Shown here: positions 1 to 11,145 of the stretch, in pieces | How positions within the stretch are numbered: the first letter of the stretch is position 1 | Layout of the letters: every line of letters begins with the position of its first letter | Assembly (NCBI GenBank): GCA_022457155.1 | Contig: JAJGOT010000346.1 | Location: 770,001 to 834,000, forward strand | DNA: 64,000 nucleotides | DNA from: Cladopsammia gracilis | Lineage: Eukaryota; Cnidaria; Anthozoa; Scleractinia; Dendrophylliidae | Direction of reading: 5' to 3' | Program-made: the position numbers and the translations under genes | The notes under the pieces: model-generated | Database searches by the model: none | What the model was told of the DNA's origin: nothing | Seen by the model: only the letters and a program-made list of their open reading frames with translations

Positions 1-178
1 TAAGGTACAAATTAAACAATCACTCTTCCAGTAAACATGTCGGTGATTACCTGAACTATATATTATATATATCCAGAGAGGCTAGTTATTTCAGAGTTGC
101 ACAACATTTCAACTAAATTTTTGCATTAAATTTTCATTTTGCTTAATAATCAAATAAATATATTAACCTCTCTTCTAG

Positions 179-321
179 TTCCATCTGCCGAAGTACTGAG
201 ATACATGAAGCATGTTATAGCAGCTAATGAACCTGATGGATCGGTACTCTTACCTCAACTTGATGATGTTGTTGCGCAACAATGCACGATTCGCGCAAAC
301 CTGGAACCACGATCTAGCCAG
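179..321 (+). CDS. Internal exon of an unidentified host-type gene
   Basis: A 143-bp stretch bounded by a pyrimidine-rich acceptor (ctcttctag at 170-178) and a good donor (CAG|gtaagg at 319-327). It is open in a single frame and encodes about 47 residues (VPSAEVLRYMKH... ending ...LEPRSSQ). The acidic/hydrophobic pattern looks like ordinary globular protein. I do not recognise the family. No partner exon is visible: the upstream one must lie outside the window and the downstream one may have been pushed away by the repeats that follow. The exon call rests on splice sites plus an open frame. Confidence 0.5.
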
Positions 322-661
322 GTAAGGAACGGCATGTAGATCTTGGAAGATAATGCCGGCGGCATTCTATATAGTATCAACGTTAAAGACTTCATAACAA
401 TCTGAATTACTATTTCAATATTGACCAGTAACAGCCTTGGGTAGTATAATGCTAAGAACAGTAGTTGTTTTGCTCTGGTCCTGCATACCACACGCAGAAA
501 GTTGAAGAACAAGGTCATGAGGGAGAAAAGAAGTTATCCTTCGCAATCACTCTTCACCGCACAGTCTCTTTTGATGTGTCACGATCGTTTTGCCCCTGGC
601 CGTCTCATCTGTGCGCTTGCCATGCAGACTTTTACTTGACAGATTTAGTCTTCGTTATTGT
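322..661. other. Non-coding, nothing recognised
   Basis: Presumed intronic sequence after the exon at 179-321. Short open frames here have no splice context or family resemblance. Confidence 0.4.
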
Positions 662-736
662 TAGCCTGAGAAAACAGAAGTTGTTTCGCGGCGCCAACAC
701 TGCATTCCCCCGCTAAACGTCTGTTTTCTCAGGCTA
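662..736. mobile_element. 75-bp palindromic MITE (TAGCCTGAG hairpin)
   Basis: Perfect 17-bp inverted repeat: TAGCCTGAGAAAACAGA at 662-678 and its complement at 720-736, with partly complementary inner sequence (GTTTCGCGGCG against CCCCGCTAAACG). The whole unit can fold into a nearly complete hairpin. Size and symmetry fit a miniature inverted-repeat element. I recall similar TAGCCTGAGAAAACAGA hairpins as abundant in coral genomes, but cannot check that here. Confidence 0.7.
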
Positions 737-1511
737 CGTTATTGTGTTAGACTTGTAAAGCTGACAGAGGCAGGAGAGGGGAGGAAATGTACTTGTCCAA
801 CACTGTGATACTGCAGTCCGTAATCATATACTTCAAATGTAGGTGGCTTTCCGGCGCCGAGCTGGACCTGTGTCCGCTTAGTTTGTATCTACAATAAAGA
901 GAATAAACTTGGGGAGGGGGGTGTTAATTGTGCAAAACTTATGGTCTAACGGATAGTCAATATTCATTTTATAGACCCCAAGCGATACTGTGAGGCTGCT
1001 GGATAACAGCGATGTGTTTGTTAGTCGTCTTCTAATTTTCGCTATTTTTTGCTATTTGTGTGCAGTGTGTGTTTTTGTGTTTGTAATAGATGTCTACATG
1101 TGAATTGATACTATACAAGACTAGTGTCTAACTAGAAAACTGTATGGTTAATTTAGACGCTAGGCATTTCCGCAAATGTTATTTATATTTAGTTATTCGT
1201 CCTATTGTTTTAGTAATTTTAGTTTAGCTAAATATATATTTTCTTGTAACAAAAAAGTCATGGAAATGTGAAAATAAAGTATTGCATATTGTTTTATTGT
1301 TAACCGGACTGCTCTCCGAAGCGTCGTTCGAGGTGACCATGCAAAGGGAGCACTGCACCTTCTTAAAAAATTAATTCCCCTCGTATTCTCTACAGAACTT
1401 GCCAATTCGTGCGGGCAAGGAATAGGCAAGGGTTTAAAGCCAAACAATGACGGCAAGAGCCCCTTGCCCCAACATAAAGTTAACGTCTGTACAGGTAGGC
1501 ACACCACTTTT
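737..1511. other. Non-coding spacer
   Basis: Low-complexity T/G-rich stretches around 1030-1090 and no supportable gene. The long minus-strand open frame at 1202-1615 crosses the CCGAAAA repeats and has no protein-like signal. Confidence 0.4.
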
Positions 1512-1538
1512 GGAGGGGGGCGTTGGGGTCTATTAGAA

Positions 1539-1640
1539 ACCGAAAAACCGGACGAAAAATCCTCCAAAACCGAAAAACCGCTATGAATTTTTATCAAAAC
1601 CGAAACCGAAACCAAAAACCATCAAAACCGAAAATTTACA
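1539..1640 (+). repeat. Degenerate AAAACCGAAAA array, left end
   Basis: About eight copies of CCGAAAA or close variants, irregularly spaced, directly inside the left terminal repeat of the putative element at 1512-4607. A matching array in the same orientation lies at the other end. Confidence 0.7.
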
Positions 1641-3012
1641 TACTCCCAATTTCCAATTGGTGACATGTGGAGCATACTGAGTATTTGTGGATGCTATAGT
1701 CCTGAACCTGTATGTCTTCTACTCTCTGTTTAAATTAGGAGAATTCACAAAATCCTCCATTGAAACGCAAAATAGGACTTTGGGGGAAAATTTGCAATCA
1801 CACAAATAGGGCTATCCTAGCTATAGCACTGAAAATCTCCATCTAAAATCCAGATTTCCACATCGCAGTTTTGAGAACTTTTAGACCTGAATTTGGAGAA
1901 AGGATGAAAATGTTGAATGAATCATTGGTCTTCGTTCTTCGTGTTATATGTTGTTTTATGGTACGATGGTAAAACGGCACAGTTCTAGTCGTTATACCAA
2001 TTTATCATGTGTCAGAGTAGTAGTGGTAAGATAAACGTATACCTTATTATAGGAAATTAACGCTTCTGTAAATTAAGTTCTTTGAAATAAACGGGAGAGA
2101 GGGGGAAATTTTCAAAATGAAGAAAATTAACGTGATTATTGATGTCTGTAAAGATATTTTGGAAGTAGTACAAAAAAATGGATGTCGAGAACTGCTCTTC
2201 TGAAAGCAAGAATGAACTGGAAATATATAAGGCTTTTACATTGTAAAAGATTAAAAATAGTGTGAAGAAAAGAGAAGGTTATTGTTTCCTAGTTGCTATA
2301 TGTGTTCGGACAATATCCAGAATTTGGAGTGAAATATCAACATCTTCGTCACTACTTTCATCGATGATTCGTTCCGGCTTTCATCTGAGTCATTGGCTTT
2401 TTCACACACTTCATTCGCGTTCCGATCTTCATTTTCGTGAAACCCGAAGTTCAAATGCACTTTATCACCAACTTCGAGGTGGCGTTGATAAAGAAATTCT
2501 GGCAATGTCCCGTGCTTAGCCATTGTTGTTTCTTGCCGCACTGTCCTTTGGCCCAGTTGCGTAAGACGTCACAGTCATTTGAAGAAAGGTTTACCACGGG
2601 TAGAGGTGTCATCAAGGGCACATTTTCAAGACACACCCTTGTGTTGGGCTTTGGGTAGCCTAGTGTGCAGCACGTGTAACACTCTCCTTCATAGTTGCAC
2701 TCTCAGTCACGAAGTAAATGAACTGATACATTGTATGATCAGTGAATCGTCGTGCGATTTCGCTTCGCTTCTGAAATGATTTTGAGTGGTAGATAAATTC
2801 CAAAAACTCTTGATCGCTTACTCTTAAGCGGTAATTCAATTTTTAATTTAAGTTAATCGATGGAATATTATTCAAGTTTTGAGCATATGAAGAATTGTAA
2901 GAGAATTATCAGAACTACTTCCGATTTTGTCAGTTCTTCGCTTTGATTGGTTGCGATTGACAATTCTATTGTTACGCCGGAAATGGTTCCTTACATTGAC
3001 AAAAATACCTCG

Positions 3013-3430
3013 TTCGATCACAGTGTCCAGAGGAGCTCTAAATTGATCGTACAAGACACTATTTTCCTCGAATCGTCGCCATCTTGAAAGTTAAACTGAT
3101 TGCGTTACAACCTCGTTCCCAGGGTCTTCTCCTTCCCGTCCCCTGACCCTGGGAACGAGGTTGATTGCGTTACACAAAATATGTACCGCGGGCCAAATTA
3201 CTACGGGCTCGGAAGCTGCGAAGTCGGTGTACAGTAAAGAATACAAAAAGTCCTTTATTTTCTCTCGGCACTTCGTGCCTATAATTGCGCCCTTGGTAAT
3301 TTGGCCTGCGGTACATATTTTGTGTGAAGCAATCAGTTGAACTTTCAAGACGGTGACGATTCGAAGAAAATAGCGTCTTGTACCGGCGATCGATCAAATA
3401 GAGCTCCTCTGGACCCTGTGGTTCGATAGC
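3013..3430. repeat. Fold-back inverted repeat interrupted by a small insert
   Basis: Two diverged arms of about 140 bp: the left arm (about 3013-3213) and the right arm (about 3287-3430) share blocks such as GTCCAGAGGAGCTCTA, ACAAGACRCTATTTTC and CACAAAATATGTACCGC in inverted order. The left arm is split by the 54-bp palindrome at 3109-3162. The pattern is that of an old fold-back element. Confidence 0.7.
3109..3162. mobile_element. 54-bp palindromic micro-MITE with 11-bp duplication
   Basis: AACCTCGTTCCCAGGGTC at 3109-3126 and its complement at 3145-3162 make a hairpin. The insert is flanked by the direct repeat GATTGCGTTAC (3098-3108 and 3163-3173). The opposite arm of the surrounding fold-back repeat carries the uninterrupted version (as GATTGCTTCAC), so the insertion polarity is clear. 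Confidence 0.8.
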
Positions 3431-4406
3431 ATAAGTGTTCGCTGACTACGTCAGCAGAACACAATTCACAAAACTGATCCTCGACATTTTAGGCAAATAG
3501 CATTACTAGGGGAATTTTATGAAAGGACTGAAACCACGAGATTTTTTGGTAAGGACAAACTTGATTCGAAAGAGTGTTAGCATTTGCTCAAAGACCTAGC
3601 TAAAGAATACTGGGCAAACGTGACTGGCACGAAATGTGTTAAAAGATCCAAAAGGTCATGGCAAGGTTTTGAATTACAAAAGGACAGTTTGTTTGGCCAG
3701 GAAACTTGTTCAGTATAGAGAAGAAATTCAAATGCGTTCTGTCCGTTCTACATAAAATTTTCACTTTGTGCTTTTCGTTGCTCTCAAAGCTTATTCAAAG
3801 TCATTTTAGTGGGCTATCAATGAGCGATCCTGAACAGTTAAATAAAAGCATCTTATAGCTTAGGCCGAACGTGTTTCTCGTTGACTGAATTGCCAGTTTC
3901 AAGTTTAGGTCGTTTAGATTTAATCTCCGTGCATTACGTCTTCACATATGCCTCTATTGTCCTAAACGATAGGGTCACTAATGATCAACAAGGATTTTTC
4001 ATGGTCGATTTACTTACCAAACACAGTTCTTTAGGTTCAGCAGGCTTTTCTCCCCGCTTTTCTCTTCCCTCTTCACCTTACACCTAAACTTATTTTTCTT
4101 TCTAAAATTCTCTTCGCCTTTCCCCTCTTCATAAAAAAAAAACGCGACACAGTCCAGAATCACCTCATTCGTCACAGGCACGTTGGCAGCCATATCTGAC
4201 AGAAACCTGACCGTTCAAAGGGCTCTAAGTTGTCCTCAGTGCAAAGGTCAAAGTCGCACGCGTTTTCCAAACATGCAACCACCAGGTGCACACACAGGAC
4301 CAAACAGAAGTTATTTTGTCACGCATTCCTCTCAATTACGTCTAAGTAACAGGCATGTGTACGCGGTTGAGGCGCAAATTGGCGAAGAGAAAGCGTTAAC
4401 CAAATA

Positions 4407-4587
4407 GGAAAAACCGAAAACCACCTCGGATACCAAATCCGAAAAACTGCTTGTATTTCTGCCTAAAACCGAAAACCGAATGCTAAAAAAGGGTAAAACC
4501 GCAAACCGGAACAGACATTAAAACCGAAAAACTGAAGGAGATAGGTGCAAAAACCGACCTAAAAAATGGCCAAAACCGAAAAACCGA
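4407..4587 (+). repeat. Degenerate AAAACCGAAAA array, right end
   Basis: More than ten CCGAAAA-type units in roughly 180 bp, same orientation as the array at 1539-1640, ending next to the 16-bp right terminal repeat. Because only the outer 16 bp are inverted, these arrays are direct repeats and probably functional subterminal motifs, not part of a long inverted repeat. Confidence 0.7.
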
Positions 4588-4607
4588 AAATCCCAACGCC
4601 CCCCTCC

Positions 4608-5782
4608 TTTTGTGGCAGAGGACAGACTACAAAATAGTCCCAGTATTCGGTGTGAGCTCAAGTTCACAAGGGAATCGGACCCGACAACAACTGACCATTT
4701 ATTACACAATGAATGAAATTAAGTTGAGTACTGGTTGCCTTAAATAATCAGTACTCGCAACCTGAATTTTTGAGTGAAAAGGGTGACTTTTTTGCAGTCT
4801 ACGCCAGATGGCTTAAATATATCAGTTTTATGTTCGAGTCACAGGAACAATATGTCACGAGTGAGGTTACCGGGCAATGAAGTATTGTTCTTGCCACGTA
4901 CGAGAGCATAAAATTCATATCTTTGAGGTAGCTTGTAATCAGTTATTATACGAACTAGAGTGTTTTTGTTTGTCATTTCCTTACCAATCTGGACCGGAAG
5001 CAGTTTCCAAGTGTTTCCTTCATAATGCAATCGCTTCAAATGACACCAAAGTTAGTGGAGTTCTTCATTCAAAGAATATTCGGCCGAGCTTCAACGATCA
5101 AGCCAGCGGGTTCGCTGTATAGAGCCAGTTTTAATAATTGCCGCACTATGTGAGTTTTTTTCTGCTGTGGCTATATGGCCGGTAACCGGTCAAGGTTTTC
5201 AAAACACTAAATGGCCAGCAGTTCTATATTCTCAGTAAATTTTACAAAATCGAAAAATTCCAGCAAATCTAAACTATCATATGCCGATTTAGAAAAGTCT
5301 TGCGATCCTGAAATGCTTTATAGATCTCAAGTCTAGTATTTGGTTTACGCTGGGCTCAGAAGACAAAACCATGTTTTGTGACAGAACTTTTTTCAAAAAA
5401 CGTTTTAACGTTTCAATGACTCAGGATGTCATTGAAACCTCTGCAATCCTATAAAATAGCAAAAGTTATGAGTTTTGCTGCACCTACAGTGAAACCCAGC
5501 TACAGCAAGCCTGGTTATAACAAATTAATCCTATACAACCAACCCATTTTTTCCCTAATCCTTTTTGTTTTTAATGACAACCTGGCCTAAACACCTGCTA
5601 TAACAAATGTTTTGTGGTGCCTTGTCACTTAACAGCATCCAGATTGAAGCTCTCTTGGTATTATGAAGAGTCTTTTATTACGAAACAAAGTTACAAATCA
5701 GCCTTTGTAAAAAAAATAATGAGAACTATCAAGGAATTATATTGCAGTGATGTCTTACACTTAAATATGAATTTTTATTTCA
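4608..5782. other. Non-coding spacer
   Basis: No protein-like frame and no inverted repeat large enough to call. Ends at a consensus acceptor (tttatttcag) at 5773-5782 that belongs to the transposase exon that follows. Confidence 0.4.
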
Positions 5783-6755
5783 GACAGGCACCGATCGATT
5801 GCTAAATGGATAAGGGAGCAGGAGCCAACAATCATGCACTTCCTTGACATATGGCATGTTGCTAAGTCAGTAACAAAGAAGTTACTGAAAGTTGGAAAAG
5901 AAAGTGGCTGTGAACTTCTTATCAAATGGCAAAAAGTAATCAAGAACCATCTGCACTGGTGTGCTACATCCACTAAGCTTGGATTCAGCGAGCTAGTTCT
6001 AGCAAAGTGTAAATCCATCCTGCAGCACATCTGCAAAAGCATAACAACCATCTAGATCCTCTCTTCAAACGGTGTGTGCATGAAGCTCTATGACGGCGAT
6101 ATAAAAGGTTAGCTACTTCAAGTTATCCACAAGCAGTTATCAATATAAAGTTTAGTACTAGTTATTTTCACTTGTATGAATAATAAAATTCTGGGTAACC
6201 CCTTCATCAGTGCCAACTGGCAACCACTGATGAAAGGGTTATCACCGAAACCCGTCTGTCAGTTTTTAGCACTCGTTGCATTGCAAATTCAATCAGTTCA
6301 CATGCCTGCAATATGCATTAACTGAAGTTGATTAAGTCCCCTCTAAATAGTCGTTGGTAGCCAGTGTAATTCAGCCTAAGATTTCAAAATTTACCACTAG
6401 TAATGTCATCCCATTTCCTTCCCTCGTAAGAAATAACAGACTGGCATGGGGAATATTGGCCTCAATTCTGGGAGATGCAGTCCACAATGGGGTTCGAGGA
6501 ACCTCCCCCCCCCCCCCCCCCACTCTACAAAAGAAATGGTCTTAGGCTGCAAGCTCACTGATATTGCATTGGCTTATTAATTTGAGGCACAAACGCCTAT
6601 AACAAGATCAAGTAAATCGTGATGAATACCAGGCTCCTGAATGATATTAAAAAGCTGTCAAGTGAGGACCAAATAAGCTGTTTAGAGGACTTCCACTCTA
6701 CTTTGAATCAGTTTCATCCAAAGATGATCTGTTTCTCATGGCTTGGAACATACTG
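5783..6755 (+). pseudogene. DDE transposase remnant (P/Kolobok-like), two exon blocks
   Basis: The first block (5783-6100) opens after an acceptor and carries RHRSIAKWIRE, then DIWHVAKSV and NHLHWC, ending near DPLFKRCVHE. This order resembles dispersed cnidarian and fish transposases that have a (T)DRH motif, a D-x-WH-x2-K motif and a NHLYWC block. A second block (about 6640-6755) encodes LSSEDQISCLEDFHS...CFSWLGTYCR and stops at a donor (AGGTAGGT), matching the C-terminal region of the same kind of protein. The N-terminal part and the acidic third catalytic region are missing, so it is dead. Superfamily placement is from remembered motif order and is uncertain. Confidence 0.6.
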
Positions 6756-7523
6756 CAGGTAGGTTAATGGAATGGACAAGGATCCAGAATATGGGGTTTA
6801 ACACATGTCTTCTAACAATTTTTTCCTTGTTCCAAAAGGAATGTCTGCCTGCCCCCTCCTCCATTTTATTGCTTCAAACATTTTTTGGTCTCCACTTAGG
6901 TACATCTTGGCCAGTCTACATTTCAACAAGAACTGTTGATTAAATGAAGTTTATAAGTAAAGCTAGCTTCTTTTTAAACCCTACAAAACAGATGTATTAT
7001 AAATAACACCATATGCTGTTGCTGTCCTTGTTTACGAAGCGGCAGACAAGATAATATTTGAAACGTGCAAGGTCAACCGTATTTGCTTTGATTTAAATCG
7101 CTTCCAAAACGACTCAAAAAGACACGGGAAAACGGGTAAATGATAATATTTTTATTAAATGATTATGTTATAGCTAATAAAGCGTTTGGGTTTCCTGTGA
7201 TAGCATCAAATAATAAGCATTTGAGGTGTTATTACATTTTACATAAAAATGTTTTGCACTTTATAACATTTTGCATCAATTTTATTTATTTCGCATTAGT
7301 GTTATATTTTGCGGCATAACACATGCTTTATTCAATGCACTTTGCTCTTGTCACAGTCAGTGAATGTTTGGCGTCCCGCCAATCCTCCCTGTGAAGAAGC
7401 CGGGTTTGAGATCCACTGAATCTCTCTTTTTCGTCCTGGTTTGGGGCTTCTGCATACCTCATTAACATGTCATAAATAATGCCCAGGGCAGAATATTCTT
7501 CATGTCTACGATCTAAACTCCTC
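6756..7523. other. Non-coding spacer and target site of Harbinger 1
   Basis: No supportable gene. A minus-strand frame of 65 codons (7328-7525) ends where the Harbinger inserted at AAT 7524-7526. It may be a scrap of older coding DNA, but no family is recognised. Confidence 0.35.
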
Positions 7524-7526
7524 AAT

Positions 7527-7566
7527 AGGGACCTTAAGATACGGGGACGGGAAGATTTAGGACGGC
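7527..7566 (+). repeat. Left terminal inverted repeat of Harbinger 1
   Basis: About 40 bp matching the reverse complement of 11103-11142 with several substitutions; the shared outer motif AGGGACYTTAAGAT also ends the second Harbinger in this window. Confidence 0.9.
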
Positions 7567-7867
7567 GAACCGGAAGTAATTTGACACGGGCGCATGCGCA
7601 TTAGTGACTTGGGCTCACCGCATCACCGTCCTGGTCTCGTCTAGGACGCCATTTGTGCGATTTCCCCGTCCTGTCGAAGACGTGAGTATATTTGTCTTTT
7701 TTTGACTTTAAAAAAGTTAAATCTACATCTTTTTTTCAAGAATCTGACTAGAATTTTCATTAAGATGATATTTTTCGTGGTTTTAGTCCATGAATGCCAT
7801 GAATCACGGAAAAAATATGGAAATATTCAATGTGTGTTTGTGTTTCAGACTCTGAGCTTTTAAAATC

Positions 7868-8899
7868 ATGAGCGTTCCCGCAATTCCGAAGAAAGGCAAT
7901 ATGAAATCCTCGTAAGTACTGTATTGTTCAGGAAATCTCGTAGGAATTGACGTTTTTAAGAAACTTTATCTATTGGGCAAAGAAAGAATAACACAAGTTG
8001 CAAGTACAATTCAGTGATTGTGCTTGCGTTTGCTGCAAACGTAAGCTTATAAATTTCAAAGGTATTTTCTAGCAGTGATTGTAACTATTGAGCTTTCATT
8101 GTGCATATTTTATTTTTAAAAGTCCAATATTTTTAATGTTAAACTTACTTGGTGATTCAATGATTGATTGATTTATTGATTCAATATTCAATCGGGATTT
8201 TAAAATAATTTTCAGGAAGCAAATGGTTTGGACGGATGAAAAAGATGAACTTCTATGTGGGGAAATATTTGCTGTCAATGTATTTGCTGGTACGAAGAGG
8301 AGTACAGTTGCACGGGGAAAAAAATGGGAAAAGGTCGCTGAAAACTTAAACAAACTCCAAGAAGTCTATTTTAAAGTTGACAAGAGGGCAGTACGAGACC
8401 GCTATAACAATCTTTCCAGAGATCTGAGAAAAAAAATAAAAATGAAGAAAAAGCATGCGGAATAGAAACTGATATGACAAATGTGGAAAAAGCACTGGAG
8501 GATTTAATTGAAAGAGAGGATGCAGCTGAATCAGAGCAAAGAGAAGTTAATGATCAGAAGAAACAAGATAGAGAAAATGCAGCAGATATGAGAAACAAAG
8601 CAATGGAAAGTCTTGGTCAGACACAAAAAAGGAAGGAGGCAGAAGACGACGAAAGTGGAGGCAGAAAAACCAAGAAGAAAAGAGCAAGTGGGAATGAAAC
8701 AGTGGCTTATCTGAGAGAAAAGAATGAACGTCTTCGGGAAATGCATAAAGAGGAACTGGAAATGAAGAGAGTCCAGTTGGAGGTGGAGTCGAATAAAGAA
8801 GAAAGGTTTATGAAAATGATGTTTAACCAACAGCAACAACAACAGAAGCAGATGGATTTAATGCTAGCTCTTGGGTCTAAGGTTATTGACAAGCACTAA
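7868..8899 (+). pseudogene. Myb/SANT-like partner protein of Harbinger 1 (one frame slip)
   Basis: In Harbingers the Myb/SANT-like protein binds subterminal DNA and carries the transposase to the nucleus. Exon 1 (7868-7911, MSVPAIPKKG...) is spliced (TC|gtaagt ... cag at 8213-8215) to exon 2 from 8216. A non-coding leader exon probably ends at the donor GAC|gtgagt near 7682. The N-terminal half has the trihelix/Myb-like core (WTDEKDELL, RGKKWEKVAENL, KVDKRAVRDRY). The second half is charged coiled coil ending in a Q-rich stretch. Against the homologue at 48434-49357 the frame moves within the A-rich run near 8429-8452, after which the reading in another frame (KACGIETD...) continues to 8899. 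This is a single-base indel, either real or a sequencing error in a homopolymer. Confidence 0.85.
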
Positions 8900-9824
8900 A
8901 AGTTAATAACAATCACCATGTTTAGTCAAAAGAAACATGTACCATTTGGCAGTTGTTGGGTTTCTGAAAAAAAAGTTATATCAAGCTTGTTGTTCATTGT
9001 TTTTATTGTTTGAAATTAATTGACTGCAAGTTATTGTTCAGTTTTTGTCCACAAAAGGCTTTGTTTCAGTCGACAACTTACGTTTTCTCACATTTATAAG
9101 TTCAGGTGAGGCCAAACAAAAAATAAACTGTGGTACTATTTCTGAAAAAGTTAAAAGTTTGATGAAACTTACATAATAGTTTGACCAGAAGTTTGACCTG
9201 AAAATGGAGCTGGGGCCGACCTACCAACTGAAGACTATTTTGTTTTCAGTGAAACTGGAACCACAGTTGTATTTTTTGTTTTTCCTAAATGTTGGTACTT
9301 TATACCATAGTTTTGACAACATTATACTCTACAAAATACTTGGTGTTGCATTTCATTGTACATTTTGAAAGATCTGTACCCCCATTGTAAAAGAAAGACA
9401 GATGTTCACAAGTCATGTTTCAATAAAAATATTTGATCATAATACATGTGGAAGGGGTGGGGGATTTGGGTTGGTGGTGATTGAGATATTACAATTTGAT
9501 TGGGTTATGAAAACAAAATGCCTGAAAAGGAAGGATCATTCAAAACTTACTCTATAATGGGTGGGGTGGGGGAGTGAGACGATGATACCAACTGGAAGCC
9601 TTTGTCCCCTTAGGGATGCATGCTCTTAAACCTCTGCTCTATGAAATATTTACCAAAGCTATAACAGCAAAATAGGTCAAAATAATATACTGCATCAGAA
9701 ATCACAATTATATTGAAACTTGGGATTGGTAGTGGGGGAGGGGGTTTGGGGGGGGGACTCAGTTGAACACACCCTTAAAGAAATTTGAAGTCCTGGCCAA
9801 AAACTATAAAAAAGTGACAACTGT

Positions 9825-10994
9825 TTAAGCAAAATAATCATGTAAACTGGGAAGGTCAAGAGCAAAGAACAGTGAAGTGGAGTTGCCATACATGCATGTT
9901 AAGGCACTGCCTAAAATAGCGCACACGATATACATCTTGCCAACGGCACTGAGAGAAATTTTTAAGTTTTTCTTAAAATCGAGAAATTTAAAATAGTTCA
10001 CAATGTCGCCAAAAAGCCATTCTACGGAGATGCGCACGGCACTCATTGCCTTGTTATATTCTTCCATTTGCGGCGTCATTCCCGCACATCTGTAAGGGAC
10101 CTGAAGGTGGACACGCAGTGGATAGGCAGGGTCACCATAAACAGCCATTGGCTCCCGGGTCCTTGAAAAGGCATGTCGTTCTAGATCCTGAAGAAGACCA
10201 GAGTCCGCTAACATCCCTGAATCATGTTTTCTGCCCTCTGAAAAAGAAAGAACAAGGGAATAAATTTTAGCTAACAAAGGACTGACGAAAAGTTATTTTC
10301 CAATTTCACATTTTTATTTTGTATGTTAAAACTAACCTACTGGGCCATACATGTTGACTATCATGCCACTGGGTAATACGACAGACTGGAACTTGAGTCC
10401 GTGAACTCGTTTATGGCCATTGTAAACAATCCTCTGATTGTTTTCAGGTCGACAAATCGGTCTGACTGTTCCGTCTATGAAACCAAAGCAATTAGATAAT
10501 GGACTTCCTTTCTGATGTATTACTTGTGCGTACGTTTCCAGAAGTGCTGGATTCAGTAGTGTATTGTTCCACTGAGTGATCCTGTGAATGTGCTGAATAT
10601 AAATTGTATCCAACACAAGATTGAAAACCATACTCAATTCTGGAACTGGACGACCAAATCGCGGGATCATGTCGCTGTATCTACAGGGATACGCAACTCT
10701 TCTTAGTGCAATGCAAAGGCCTTCAATGCCATCGCATATTGTACCTTGTTGACATTTAAAAGTCTGAGGAAGCTGTAGGACATCAAAAAGTATGGGAATG
10801 TCACTCTTGTGAAAACGAAATTCCGCCAAGCACTCGCTGTCATCCATCTCGTTTAAGTCGAACTTATCATAGCATTTATACGGAAAATCTGGATTTTTCA
10901 ACGTATTTAAATCATAGAGAAGGAATTCGTCCTCTGATATATCACCATCGTCATAACCAACGAGAAGGTCCCCAACTTCTCTAAATGAAGCCAT
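9825..10994 (-). CDS. Harbinger transposase (DDE_Tnp_4 / HARBI1-like), copy 1
   Basis: Two exons, 10337-10994 and 9825-10237, joined across a 99-bp intron (G|gttagt ... tttttcag|AG) in phase 1, give 356 aa. HARBI1-type proteins cut and paste the element through an RNase H-fold catalytic domain. The three acidic motifs are present: FGFIDGTVRPI (first D), YGDPAYPL (second D) and SVEWLFGDI (E). Other family landmarks are YPCRYSDMIPRFGR and YNGHKRVHGLKFQ. Start chosen at the ATG giving MASFREV, the same beginning as the homologue at 50725. Length is normal for the family and no internal stop is present, so it may be functional. Transcription is convergent with the Myb-like gene. Confidence 0.93.
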
Positions 10995-11102
10995 CACTTC
11001 AATCAGCGAAATAAGCTTCCAAACCGCCGTCCTCGGCTTCTTAAGTATTTATTTTCCCGCCTTGCGACGGGGACCTCTCCCCAGGTTTCCTCGGCCATAC
11101 TC

Positions 11103-11142
11103 CCCATCCTAGATCGTCCCGTCCTCGTATCTTAAGGTCGCT
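11103..11142 (-). repeat. Right terminal inverted repeat of Harbinger 1
   Basis: Inverted partner of 7527-7566, followed by target-site copy AAT at 11143-11145. Confidence 0.9.
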
Positions 11143-11145
11143 AAT

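Larger units (their letters stand above)
1512..4607. mobile_element. Putative 3.1-kb non-autonomous DNA element with CCGAAAA-rich ends
   Basis: A perfect 16-bp terminal inverted repeat, GGAGGGGGGCGTTGGG at 1512-1527 and its complement at 4592-4607, is flanked on both sides by TTTT (1508-1511 and 4608-4611), a possible 4-bp target duplication. Just inside both ends are degenerate arrays of an (A)AAACCGAAAA motif in the same orientation (about 1539-1640 and 4407-4587). No transposase is visible. A minus-strand frame starting at ATG 2523 (MAKHGTLPEF...) has a good start context and an acidic run, but appears to need a frameshift. The ends could also belong to two separate insertions. Confidence 0.45.
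7527..11142. mobile_element. Complete Harbinger (PIF) DNA transposon, copy 1
   Basis: Terminal inverted repeats begin AGGGACCTTAAGATACG (left, from 7527) and AGCGACCTTAAGATACG (right, read inward from 11142), about 40 bp with some mismatches, flanked by AAT on both sides (7524-7526, 11143-11145). The element encodes the two proteins expected of autonomous Harbingers in a convergent layout: a Myb/SANT-like protein on the plus strand (7868-8899) and a DDE transposase on the minus strand (9825-10994). The transposase is intact; the partner has one frame slip. The region 8900-9824 between the two 3' ends is non-coding, with poly-G/T and AATAAA-like stretches. Confidence 0.93.

Noticed and set aside
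1202..1615. 137-aa minus-strand frame
   Set aside because: Runs through the CCGAAAA repeats (FSVL/FSSGFSV repeats) and lacks protein-like composition.
8531..8842. Minus-strand F/L/C-rich open frame
   Set aside because: Antisense shadow of the K/E/Q-rich Harbinger 1 partner protein.
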